Below are positions 54,954-62,507 of a DNA stretch of 64,000 nucleotides, piece by piece. Where the stretch lies: assembly GCF_047276495.1 (NCBI RefSeq), contig NZ_CP178543.1, positions 3,038,001 through 3,102,000 on the forward strand, given 5' to 3'. A program made the position numbers and the translations under genes. How positions within the stretch are numbered: the first letter of the stretch is position 1; every line of letters begins with the position of its first letter. The notes under the pieces were generated by a model. That model saw only the letters and a program-made list of their open reading frames with translations. It had not been told where the DNA came from and made no database searches. Source of the DNA: Capilliphycus salinus. Its GTDB lineage: Bacteria; Cyanobacteriota; Cyanobacteriia; Cyanobacteriales; Microcoleaceae.

Positions 54954-57740
54954 TTATGAAGTTGAATTATCGGCAACCGCCCACAAACTCACGACAATTC
55001 GTTCCGCGCCGGCATACATAAATCCCCTCGTTAAACTCACCAATCCTTCGCCGCGAATATCCTGACCAACTCCCGTTTGACAGGCACTTAATACAACCAA
55101 ATCTGCGGAAAGGGTTAAGTTAAAGATATCATTTAATTGTAAAAATCTGGGTTTTTCTGTTCCCTGTTCATCGTACAGAGAAAACACCAATCCTGATAAT
55201 TCCGGTTGGGTTTCATTTAACAGTCCGTGAGTCGCAAAGTGAACGATTTGATATTGAGATAAATTAGAATCGGTTGCGGTTTTACGGTTAGCATTAAAAT
55301 CTAGTGCTAATCGTTCTAAATTATCAGGAACTAACGCTAAAATCGCTTCGGCTTCTTGGCGAGTGTGTTGTAAACGACCAAAAGATTTACCCAGAAAATT
55401 TTCTAGGGATTGTCTTAATACGATTTTATTAACATCATTGGTTTCAGTTTTTGTTGATGATGCAATTTGAAAACGGGGGTCATTTTGTTCAAAAACGGGG
55501 TCAGCAATAACGGCAACTTTTTTGGGGGCGGGTGTTCGTCCTTGAACTTGTTCTCGGAGAATTGCTAAACTGGAAGCGGAAGGTAAATTCACAATTTCAT
55601 GTTGAACAATTAACGGTGTATAACTCGCATTTTGACTTACTTTTATCCCCCCTTCCCCCCTTAAAAAGGGGGGTGAGAAAGAGGTTGGGGGAGAGGTCGA
55701 ATTACCCCCCTCAATCCCCCCTAAAAGGAGGGAAGAATTATCATTTTGACCCCCCTCAATCCCCCCTAAAAGGAGGGAAGAATTATCATTTTGACCCCCC
55801 TCAATCCCCCCTGAAAGGAGGGAAGAATTATCGGTTTTCTGACTCCCCTGACTTTCGCTTGAGGTCAGTTTAGCCCCCCTAGCCCCCCAAATTTGGGGGG
55901 AACTAATCTTTTCAAAGTCCCCCAGAATACCCCCATTACCCCCATTATTGGGGGTCACGGGTGCCGGGGGATTTAGGGGGCGATAAGTCTTTAACTGAGG
56001 GTTGATAGCCCCCCTAGCCCCCCAACTTTGGGGGGAATTAACCTTTTTAAAGTTTTCAAAGTCTCCCATCTTTCCAAGTCCCCCATCTATGAAAGCCCCC
56101 ATTATTGGGGGTTTGGGGGCCGGGGGATTTAGGGGGCGATAAGTCTTTAACTGAGGGTTGATAGCCCCCCTAGCCCCCCAAATTTGGGGGGAACTAATCT
56201 TTTCAAAGTTGTTGAAAGTTCCCTCAATATTAGAAGTTACGGATGCTACTTTTACAGTCTGGAGTGAAGATTCAAAGTCCCCCATTTTTCCAAGTCCCCC
56301 ATCTATGAAAGCCCCCAGAATTGGGGGTTTGGGGGCATTTAGTGGGCTAGAAACAGGGCTAGAAATCGGTAACGCCGCAAACGGAACGGTTTGTAAAATC
56401 CCATCCCCAACGACAACTAACCGTTTATTTCCTAACTGATTCAAAACGGGAGATAATAAAATTTGACTCAACTTTTCACCCGTTGGCGGGACGACAGCCA
56501 AAGATTGAATTTCTTGTAAAAAAGATGTTGCTAACGGTTCTATTTCTGAACGTTTGGGGAGTTGATAACTTTTCACTTCCGTTGTACTCACCAACCATAA
56601 AAAACTACGTTCAGTTCCCAACGAATAAACTAACAAAACCGTCTCCTCATCGAGAACTTTTTGCTGAATTTCCGAGGCGGTTAACGGTTCGGGATATTGT
56701 AAGTTGGCATATTGGGGACTATTGCGTTTGATTTCAACTTCTAGGGTTTGTAACTCCCGCCGAACCGTTTCTATTTCCTGCTTTAATTCCTCAATATCTC
56801 TTTCCCCTGGATTCAATTGTCGAGATTGGTCTAATGCATTCAGTCGTTGCAATAACTTCTGTTCTTCTGCCAACAATTGCGGGTCAACCCCTTCTTTAAT
56901 ATTCGCCCCCGACTCCGCCAAAATATCTAATAGACTTCTCGCCCGACCTCGTTCACTGGCGTGTAATGCTTTGGTATCATACCCTTGATTCTGGTTTTGT
57001 TCGTGCAACTCCATCAACAAATCGATATAAAATTGATAATAACCATAAACGGTAGAAAAGTAAGAGGTTCGTAAGTCTTGACTAATAATTTTGGTGCGGA
57101 GTTCTTCAATAATATTAATCGCTGATTCCATATCGGTTAAGGCTTCGGTGAGGTTGCCTTGACTGCGTTTGAGGAAGGCAAAATTACCGAGAGTGGCCGC
57201 TTCCCCCGCTTTATTCCCCACCTGTCGCTGTAGGGGAAGGGATTGGTTGAGGTAATCGAGCGCCCGTTGTTTGTCTCCCAAATAAAAGTAGACACCGCCA
57301 ATATTATTGAGAGTAGCGCCTTCCCCCACTTTATTCTCTACCTCTCGTGATAGAGGAAGGGATTGGTTGTAGAATTCGAGCGCCTGCTGAGAGTCTCCTA
57401 ATAAATCAGAAATTCTACCCAGTCCTAACAAACTATTAGCTTGTCCTCTCAAGTTTCCGGCTTGCTGATAAAGTTGTAGCGCCTTTTCCCAAACACCAAT
57501 TGCCTGTTTATAAGATTCGGCCGTCCCTTGCCGAAACAGTTCAAGTCCCTGTCTATATAATCTTAATGCTTCTACATTGGGGTCTGTTTGGGCGATAACT
57601 TCTCCGCGATGCAGGGTTGTGGGTAGAGTTAACAAAGGGAAACCCAAGTTCAACAGAAAAATGCTGTTAACGCTGAGAACCGATAGCCACTGTTGGGGTA
57701 GACGCATCAATTGGATTTCCTCACCGCAAGAACCACTCAT
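54954..57740 (-). CDS. TPR-CHAT protease (HetF-associated caspase-like), repeat-expanded
   Basis: A 928-residue protein up to an early stop. After a signal-like N-terminus there are TPR-type repeats (LRLYRQGLELFRQGTAESYK, GDSQQALEFYNQSLPLSREV, GDKQRALDYLNQSLPLQRQV), then a coiled-coil and the CHAT domain. The catalytic His is in YQIVHFATHGLLNETQ and the Cys in ADLVVLSACQTGVGQD. About residues 455-700 (between PFAALPIS and TPLIVQHEIVNLPSASSLAI) are an inserted repeat-rich stretch not found in typical CHAT proteins. The downstream end of the domain is cut off by a stop codon, so the protein may be inactive or shortened. Confidence 0.85.
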   Translation of the reverse strand: MSGSCGEEIQLMRLPQQWLSVLSVNSIFLLNLGFPLLTLPTTLHRGEVIAQTDPNVEALRLYRQGLELFRQGTAESYKQAIGVWEKALQLYQQAGNLRGQANSLLGLGRISDLLGDSQQALEFYNQSLPLSREVENKVGEGATLNNIGGVYFYLGDKQRALDYLNQSLPLQRQVGNKAGEAATLGNFAFLKRSQGNLTEALTDMESAINIIEELRTKIISQDLRTSYFSTVYGYYQFYIDLLMELHEQNQNQGYDTKALHASERGRARSLLDILAESGANIKEGVDPQLLAEEQKLLQRLNALDQSRQLNPGERDIEELKQEIETVRRELQTLEVEIKRNSPQYANLQYPEPLTASEIQQKVLDEETVLLVYSLGTERSFLWLVSTTEVKSYQLPKRSEIEPLATSFLQEIQSLAVVPPTGEKLSQILLSPVLNQLGNKRLVVVGDGILQTVPFAALPISSPVSSPLNAPKPPILGAFIDGGLGKMGDFESSLQTVKVASVTSNIEGTFNNFEKISSPQIWGARGAINPQLKTYRPLNPPAPKPPIMGAFIDGGLGKMGDFENFKKVNSPQSWGARGAINPQLKTYRPLNPPAPVTPNNGGNGGILGDFEKISSPQIWGARGAKLTSSESQGSQKTDNSSLLSGGIEGGQNDNSSLLLGGIEGGQNDNSSLLLGGIEGGNSTSPPTSFSPPFLRGEGGIKVSQNASYTPLIVQHEIVNLPSASSLAILREQVQGRTPAPKKVAVIADPVFEQNDPRFQIASSTKTETNDVNKIVLRQSLENFLGKSFGRLQHTRQEAEAILALVPDNLERLALDFNANRKTATDSNLSQYQIVHFATHGLLNETQPELSGLVFSLYDEQGTEKPRFLQLNDIFNLTLSADLVVLSACQTGVGQDIRGEGLVSLTRGFMYAGAERIVVSLWAVADNSTS
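55640..56375 (-). repeat. C-rich repeat array embedded in the CHAT coding sequence
   Basis: Three tandem copies of a 45-base unit lie at 55705-55839 and encode a 15-residue unit (N-S-S-L-L-L-G-G-I-E-G-G-Q-N-D). Longer C-rich units between 55870 and 56340 encode repeats ending GLGKMGDF and SPQIWGARGA. All keep the frame open. The same CCCCC/GGGGG words occur in flanking intergenic DNA. Confidence 0.85.
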
Positions 57741-57751
57741 CTCAAAGTATG

Positions 57752-57872
57752 TCTGATGTTCGGGAGGTTATGCAAATAGAGACTGGGAACTTTGAGTTTT
57801 TGCTCCTCCAAAGTTGGGGGCTGGGGGGCTTGAAACACCTTTCATAATTCTGATGTTCGCGAAGTTATGCAA
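57752..57872. repeat. Imperfect direct repeats flanking a C-rich segment
   Basis: TCTGATGTTCGGGAGGTTAT (57752 on) and TCTGATGTTCGCGAAGTTAT (57849 on) are 24-base repeats with two mismatches over their length. They flank a segment with GTTGGGGGCTGGGGGGC. This could be the footprint of an insertion. The rest of 57741-58182 shows no clear gene. Confidence 0.5.
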
Positions 57873-58182
57873 TTGAGTTGTTATGAATTTAGGTTGTGAA
57901 TTTAGAGCCTATCAACCATTTCATCGTTACTCAAAACCCGACCTCTCAACTTGACTTGTATTACACCCTTGACAGCTTGTAGTCTTATTATGTAGTATGT
58001 ATACAACAAAAGAATACAAAACGGTGACAGCCCCCAGACTCACCTGCATCTTGAAAATTGCAGAGAATGTGTTTGGCGAGGGTGCAAGACCGCCGTCTCC
58101 AAATTTTCATTTTTCAACTTGCACGAAGTGATTTTTCAACTTTTCATAGAACTTTCAAAACCTAATTTACGAGGTGATTTCA

Positions 58183-58284
58183 ATGAGATTATTCAGTTCA
58201 AAACCTAAACACATTAACAGCAAACAATTAATCCGAAAAAAGTTTTTTAAAAATCCCAAGTATGAGCGAACATCGTTTGAATGA
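58183..58284 (+). CDS. Short basic leader ORF overlapping the next gene
   Basis: A 33-residue ORF (MRLFSSKPKHINSKQLIRKK, then FFKNPKYERTSFE) follows GAGGTG with proper spacing. Its stop lies 23 bases inside the next gene, whose ATG is at 58262. This fits translational coupling or a regulatory small protein. It is basic and may bind nucleic acid. Function is unknown. Confidence 0.5.
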   Translation: MRLFSSKPKHINSKQLIRKKFFKNPKYERTSFE

Positions 58285-58990
58285 AATTGTGATTGAACGT
58301 TCTCGCAGTGGAACGAGAATCAGCCCGAAAAAAATGACAGGTTTCAAAAAAGAATTAAATAAAATTACTCAAGAAGCCAGTCAGGATGGGCTACTGAGTC
58401 CCTATCGAATCAAGTCCAGAAATAGATATAAAACCAAATTCCTCTCGGATCATCTCGGGCCGCTACGTCGATTTCTGCGCTCCAAAGTGGGGCAACCCTG
58501 GAATCAGGTTTATAGCGAACTGTGCCAGCGTCTAGACAGCAACAGCATGACGGGGCAGCACGTTTTACACCATGTGTGGGACTACGTTGAACGGCACGTT
58601 GAGTTGATCGATGGCGTTCCTTGCCGAACGTCTGGCCGCAGATGGGGTCAACCGCTAGACAGCCGTTGGAGAGATGATTTGTACGTGCATCCAGAGACAG
58701 GAATTCTGTGCTTGGCTGAGATCAAACCCTGGAAACGACGGCAACCGAAACCCGAAACCGATGTAGTTATCCTAGATGATTTTCGTCAGTATCACAATAT
58801 CAAAAACATCTGGTATTTGATTACGTTCAAAGCGTTTCCATGCTCATCTGAAGCATCTGTGAGGGATGTTCTTCGGGGAGTAATTACGGATAGATATGCA
58901 ACAACCATCAAGGGACAAAGGGTTTATGCTGCTGAAAAAAAGCAGTGCAGTAAAAAAGAAATAAAATTCATTTTTAGTCAGCTTCGTTAA
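58262..58990 (+). CDS. Conserved protein of unknown function, possible PD-(D/E)xK nuclease
   Basis: A 242-residue protein. I recognise segments that recur in cyanobacterial proteins of unknown function: DHLGPLRRFLRSKVGQPWNQ and VYSELCQRLDSNSMTGQHVL. Later RWRDDLYVHPETGILCLAEI followed by KPWKRR contains D-x(n)-E-x-K in the order and spacing of PD-(D/E)xK nucleases, but I cannot verify a fold. It is basic overall. The 33-codon ORF overlaps its start and may control it. Neighbours are repeats and CRISPR relics. Confidence 0.65.
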   Translation: MSEHRLNEIVIERSRSGTRISPKKMTGFKKELNKITQEASQDGLLSPYRIKSRNRYKTKFLSDHLGPLRRFLRSKVGQPWNQVYSELCQRLDSNSMTGQHVLHHVWDYVERHVELIDGVPCRTSGRRWGQPLDSRWRDDLYVHPETGILCLAEIKPWKRRQPKPETDVVILDDFRQYHNIKNIWYLITFKAFPCSSEASVRDVLRGVITDRYATTIKGQRVYAAEKKQCSKKEIKFIFSQLR

Positions 58991-59138
58991 TCCTTTTTTG
59001 AACGGTTTATGAACTTTAATTTCTCACCCGAATTCTCACTTGATGCCCGAATGGATGAAGCTTACATACTCGCTCAACGGTAGAGCCTTTTCAATTGTTG
59101 AAAAAATACTCTAAATAAACGGGTGAGTTACTGGGAAA
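58991..59138. other. Gap without a clear gene
   Basis: One 24-codon plus-strand ORF is the only open frame and looks like chance. The region appears to be residual DNA between the unknown gene and the type III relics. Confidence 0.4.
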
Positions 59139-59294
59139 GTGAAAGCGATCGCAACTTCCACGCCAAGAAGGGGAGAGTTGCTGCGGATTAATGGCCCCTG
59201 TAGTATGCCTGTCGCTTTTGTGCTGGCCCACAAGGTTAGTCATTTGTTTGGAGCGGTTGGGGTGTTCGATCCTAAAATGGGAAAATACGTGTGA
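59139..59294 (+). pseudogene. csx3: Csx3-like (CRISPR type III ring-nuclease) C-terminal fragment
   Basis: A frame from a GTG at 59139 reads RGELLRINGPCSMPVAFVLA, then HKVSHLFGAVGVFDPKMGKY and stops. The G-P followed by A-H-K and F-D-P-K-x-G matches the core of Csx3 (in A. fulgidus Csx3, as I recall it, G-R-G-P, F-L-A-H-K and V-Y-D-P-R-L-G). Csx3 degrades cyclic oligoadenylate in type III systems. Neither a full N-terminus nor the residues after the fifth strand are present, so it is a relic. Confidence 0.65.
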
Positions 59295-59421
59295 ATTAGT
59301 GCAAAGCCGAATCGCGATCGACCGCTTCACAGGAGGCGCTTATCACGGAGCATTGTTTAGCGAACAGCCTATTTTTGGGATTGAAAAAACTGAACAAGAA
59401 AAGAAACCCACCAACGTCTAA
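59295..59421 (+). pseudogene. RAMP (Cas7-type) fragment of a type III CRISPR system
   Basis: In a second frame, LVQSRIAIDRFTGGAYHGAL is followed by FSEQPIFGIEKTEQEKKPTN. The R-I-x-I-D-R-x-T-G-G-A-x-x-G-x-L-F motif is typical of Csm3/Csx10-like RAMP proteins of type III systems. Only this short internal or terminal piece is present. It directly follows the Csx3 fragment in a different frame, so the two were joined by deletion. Confidence 0.6.
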
Positions 59422-59527
59422 TTTAACTCGAAAAAACAGAATTGAACTTCATCCAAAAGCAAAGGAAGCGATCGCCGAAAGTTGGCGTCAGTTGGGGCGG
59501 TTTCTTTGGAATACCCTATTTTCATAG
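59381..59527 (+). pseudogene. Fragment of a possible type III associated gene
   Basis: A TTG-started frame of 48 codons (LKKLNKKRNPPTSNLTRKNR, then IELHPKAKEAIAESWRQLGR) overlaps the RAMP fragment and is read in a third frame. It looks like the first part of a protein that once followed the RAMP gene. I do not recognise the family. Confidence 0.35.
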
Positions 59528-59742
59528 GGGTGTACAATAGAATCATCAATTCAACCGCAAGAATACAACCTAAATTTCTGAGAACGGGTTTTAAAATCTT
59601 GCATCTATGTATCATTAAAAGACGAAACAACACATCTAAAAAATGTTTCGTGAAATTTCCTCTGGGGCGTTAGAAGACTTATCCTGTCTCTAGTATTTGG
59701 TTGAAAAGATATTTTTTTAAAATCAACAACCGCCGGGCCGTT

Positions 59743-59964
59743 TCATTCTAGCAAAACAAAAAGCCTAGACCACCTGTTCTTAAGCCATCTTTGAGCTTCA
59801 GTAATGGATAAAAATCCTAAAAATCTAAAGAGATTGATTGCTATTGGGGATAAAATCTTGAATTTTTTAATAATTAGCTGTTGATTGGCTTTGGCAAAAT
59901 ATCCTATTGCCCTATACCCCAAATATCCCTGCATGGCTCCCAAAACTACTATTAATAGAACCAA
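59743..59964 (-). CDS. Small hypothetical membrane protein, start uncertain
   Basis: A 73-residue frame (LLIVVLGAMQGYLGYRAIGY, ending EAQRWLKNRWSRLFVLLE) has one clear membrane span and a second hydrophobic stretch. The listed start is a TTG. An ATG at 60037 opens MDSLIKELKK in another frame, which would join this one if one base were removed from the run of T at 60008-60013. Otherwise 59528-60058 shows no gene. Confidence 0.35.
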   Translation of the reverse strand: MVLLIVVLGAMQGYLGYRAIGYFAKANQQLIIKKFKILSPIAINLFRFLGFLSITEAQRWLKNRWSRLFVLLE

Positions 59965-60058
59965 CCATAAAGGATGCCTTCTCCCCTGACTGCGGCAGTG
60001 CGGAGACTTTTTTGAGTTCTTTAATTAGACTATCCATAGATAAAATTTCAAAAAAACT

Positions 60059-60210
60059 GGCGATCGCGCAGGGTGCGCGTCAGCGCAATCGCTATCATTT
60101 TATATCGTGGGCGATCGCCAGTTTCATTATTAAACTTCAGATTGACCGATGGGAATCCAAAGTGAAGTTTTAGTTTGGCGTTCGCGTAGCGTGCGCGACA
60201 GCGCAATCGC
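60059..60210. repeat. Two copies of a 34-base HIP1-rich interspersed repeat
   Basis: 60059-60092 begins GGCGATCGCGCAGGG and 60177-60210 begins GGCGTTCGCGTAGCG; both end CAGCGCAATCGC and differ at about five positions. They are palindrome-rich elements common in cyanobacterial genomes. The second copy overlaps the end of a minus-strand ORF. Confidence 0.65.
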
Positions 60211-60529
60211 TGTTTTTTTCTAAGATTAAAGATCTTCTGTTGAAAAAGGGGACTCCGCTCCAATCGCGATCGCGATCTCCCCAAGGACCGTACAGGCGAA
60301 CGTAGCTGGTATTCCAGTTGCTATCGCCGCGAGACATCCGTTGAAACTCCAGCAAAGCCGCCTGGTACTCTCGGCCGGCGCCTTCGTAGGCGTGGCTGGT
60401 GGCGGGCATATTTTCGAGGGTTTGGGTTTGACGTTCGATCTGTTCGGTTGCTTTGCGGCCGGCGAGTTCCGGGCGGTTGTTCATCGCTTCGGTCCCCACC
60501 CCGGCGGCGACAGATTGTAGAATGCTCAT
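60170..60529 (-). CDS. Hypothetical protein with repeat-derived C-terminus
   Basis: About 119 residues from the ATG at 60529 (MSILQSVAAGVGTEAMNNRP, then ELAGRKATEQIERQTQTLEN). The central HAYEGAGREYQAALLEFQRM and WNTSYVRLYGPWGDRDRD look like real coding sequence and GC content is higher than in the flanks. The last 30 residues come from the interspersed repeat at 60177. It lies between pieces of type III relics, in the opposite orientation, and may be inserted DNA. Function is unknown. Confidence 0.4.
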   Translation of the reverse strand: MSILQSVAAGVGTEAMNNRPELAGRKATEQIERQTQTLENMPATSHAYEGAGREYQAALLEFQRMSRGDSNWNTSYVRLYGPWGDRDRDWSGVPFFNRRSLILEKNSDCAVAHATRTPN

Positions 60530-60544
60530 GGCGATCATCGCCGA

Positions 60545-60870
60545 CGCTCCACGCCCAAGCCATTCTGCAACTGCGACGCCAGAAAACACTGGTCATTGTT
60601 GATGTTGGCGGAATGGTACAACCGGAGAAAATCCCCGTGTTAGAAGCTTGTACCCACTATTTAATTATTAGTTCACGCACAGGAACCGCTTCCGGTTTGG
60701 CACGAATTTTGTTCGGAGAGGGGGAATTTAAAACCCGTTGCTGAAATTATTAGCGTTCTCGATAAAACCCAAACATTGCACAAACAAGAACCCTTTCTTC
60801 AGATGACTTGTGGGCATCTGTTTGCTCTTTCTAAGTGGGGTTTGAAGAGAAGAAATTCAGCCTCAACTGA
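60545..60870 (+). pseudogene. Fragment of a Csx3-associated or AAA-like protein, frameshifted
   Basis: One frame gives LRRQKTLVIVDVGGMVQPEK, then PVLEACTHYLIISSRTGTAS. Removing a base near 60700 joins it to WHEFCSERGNLKPVAEIISV and LHKQEPFLQMTCGHL. The continuous protein resembles the P-loop-like domain found with Csx3 in cyanobacteria. I give this as a probable call; the order of domains relative to the fragment at 59139 is not certain. Confidence 0.45.
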
Positions 60871-60875
60871 AAAAT

Positions 60876-61170
60876 TCAATCCTCCTGACGCAATGCCCGA
60901 CGTGCCAATTTTGCGTAAGTTTTCACGGTTTCGTAGGGCATTTCCAGGTCAACAGCGATCGCAATCAAATAATCATTGGTTAATTGGATAATACGTTCCG
61001 TGAGCGTGCTGTCAGGCGATCGCCCTCTCGAAAAATACTCGCGCCCCGAATCACCTCATTTTTATCGGGTGAGGGAGGTAAACTGCGTTCTTGCAAGACT
61101 CTATTGAGGTAACGTTTTTCAATACTCGATTTTAATTTTTGATTTGCCAGTGCGATTAAAAATTGCTATA
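60876..61170 (-). pseudogene. Frameshifted gene remnant of unknown function
   Basis: On the minus strand LANQKLKSSIEKRYLNRVLQ and PSPDKNEVIRGASIFREGDR are followed, one frame away, by LTERIIQLTNDYLIAIAVDL and ETVKTYAKLARRALRQED, which ends at 60876. The two parts look like one protein broken around a HIP1 site near 61020. No family is recognised. Confidence 0.5.
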
Positions 61171-61226
61171 ATGAAATGCTTCCTATTCAACCTGATTTTA
61201 TTCCCATATATTGGTAAAGTGGCATC

Positions 61227-62507
61227 ATGCCCCGCTCTCTGAAGGTTCACTTGCAATACATAGAAAAGGTCAAGTTGGCTGTCAAGCAAAATGGCTTTGC
61301 TAGACAGGTAGATTTGGCTGAAGATTTAGGATTGGCTCGTTCAACTGTAAGCAACTTTCTCAATGGAAAACCTGTAGATTATCTCAACTTCTACGAAATT
61401 ACTCAGCGTTTGAATTTAGACTTACAAACAATTGCAGATTTTGAAGACAATTCTTTAAATAGTGAGATTTCGATTTCAGATGAGCCTATACAAAGTTCTC
61501 TATCTTCCCCATCAAATACAGAAATATCCAATTATATTAATCGTTCTTCAATTGAATCAGACTGTTATAAAACTCTGATAAAACCCGGCTCGCTGATTCG
61601 GATTAAAGCCCCCAAGCTAATGGGAAAAACTGCTCTGCTCAACGATATTTTAAATTATGGACAACAAAATAACTATCAAACGGTCTATATAAACTTACAA
61701 CTTGCAGATGGCACGATTTCCCAGGACTTGAATAAGTTTTTACGCTGGTTTTGTGCGGTGGTTTGTCAGCAACTTAAACTCACCAATAAACTCTCAGAGT
61801 ATTGGGAAGAAGACTTGGGAAGCAATTATAATTGTAAAATTTATTTTGAACAATATATATTGCCCAAAATCAATATTGCTTTAGTTTTGGGGTTGGATGA
61901 CCTAGATCGAATTTTCTCTTCATCTCAAATTGCTTCCGATTTTCTAGGACTGTTGCGGGTATTCCATGATGAAGCTAAAAGTTATCCAATCTGGCAAAAA
62001 TTAAGGTTAGCTATTGCTCATGCAACAGAAGTTTATATTCCCTTAAATATCAATCAATCCCCCTTTAATGTGGGCGTACCCATTGAGTTAGTTGAATTAA
62101 CTTTTGAGGAGGTACAAGAATTTGCTCAAAAACAGGGATTAAACTTACAAACTGCTGAAATAGAGCAATTGATTAACTTAGTTGGAGGACATCCCTACTT
62201 ATTACAACGAGCATTTTATCGCCTCGTCCGTCAAGAAATTTCTGTAGTAGAACTGTGCAGAAAAGCAACAACTGAATCGGGAATTTATTGCAATCATTTA
62301 CGCGGACATTTATTGAATTTACAACAGTATCCCGAGTTAGAAGCGGCTCTGGGGGAAGTTGTTCGTTCCTCTGATGCAGTTAACTTAAACCCCAAACTTG
62401 CTTATCAATTAAAAAGTTTAGGTTTAGTTAAATACCAGGGAAATAATGTGGTTCCAAGCTGTGAACTTTATCGTCAGTATTTTGAGCAATACTTAGAGGT
62501 AAAATAA
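61227..62507 (+). CDS. HTH-AAA_35-type ATPase
   Basis: A 426-residue protein. Residues 20-60 form a helix-turn-helix (RQVDLAEDLGLARSTVSNFL, then GKPVDYLNFYEITQRLNLDL). RIKAPKLMGKTALLNDILNY is the P-loop and ALVLGLDDLDRIFSSSQIAS the Walker B of an AAA_35-like (STAND-type) ATPase. LVGGHPYLLQRAFYRLVRQE is the conserved sensor-like motif. Such pairs with a following ATPase occur in cyanobacterial signalling or conflict gene clusters. The stop overlaps the next gene's ATG by one base (TAATG), so the two are coupled. Confidence 0.85.
   Translation: MPRSLKVHLQYIEKVKLAVKQNGFARQVDLAEDLGLARSTVSNFLNGKPVDYLNFYEITQRLNLDLQTIADFEDNSLNSEISISDEPIQSSLSSPSNTEISNYINRSSIESDCYKTLIKPGSLIRIKAPKLMGKTALLNDILNYGQQNNYQTVYINLQLADGTISQDLNKFLRWFCAVVCQQLKLTNKLSEYWEEDLGSNYNCKIYFEQYILPKINIALVLGLDDLDRIFSSSQIASDFLGLLRVFHDEAKSYPIWQKLRLAIAHATEVYIPLNINQSPFNVGVPIELVELTFEEVQEFAQKQGLNLQTAEIEQLINLVGGHPYLLQRAFYRLVRQEISVVELCRKATTESGIYCNHLRGHLLNLQQYPELEAALGEVVRSSDAVNLNPKLAYQLKSLGLVKYQGNNVVPSCELYRQYFEQYLEVK

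Noticed and set aside
53293..57740. Idea that the CHAT protease belongs to a type III-E (Craspase-like) effector
   Set aside because: There is no fused Cas7-11 gene and the adjacent complete CRISPR system is subtype I-D.
60448..60744. Plus-strand ORF start region before 60545
   Set aside because: The first 30 codons overlap the reverse gene and read as noise; only the part from about 60545 resembles a protein.
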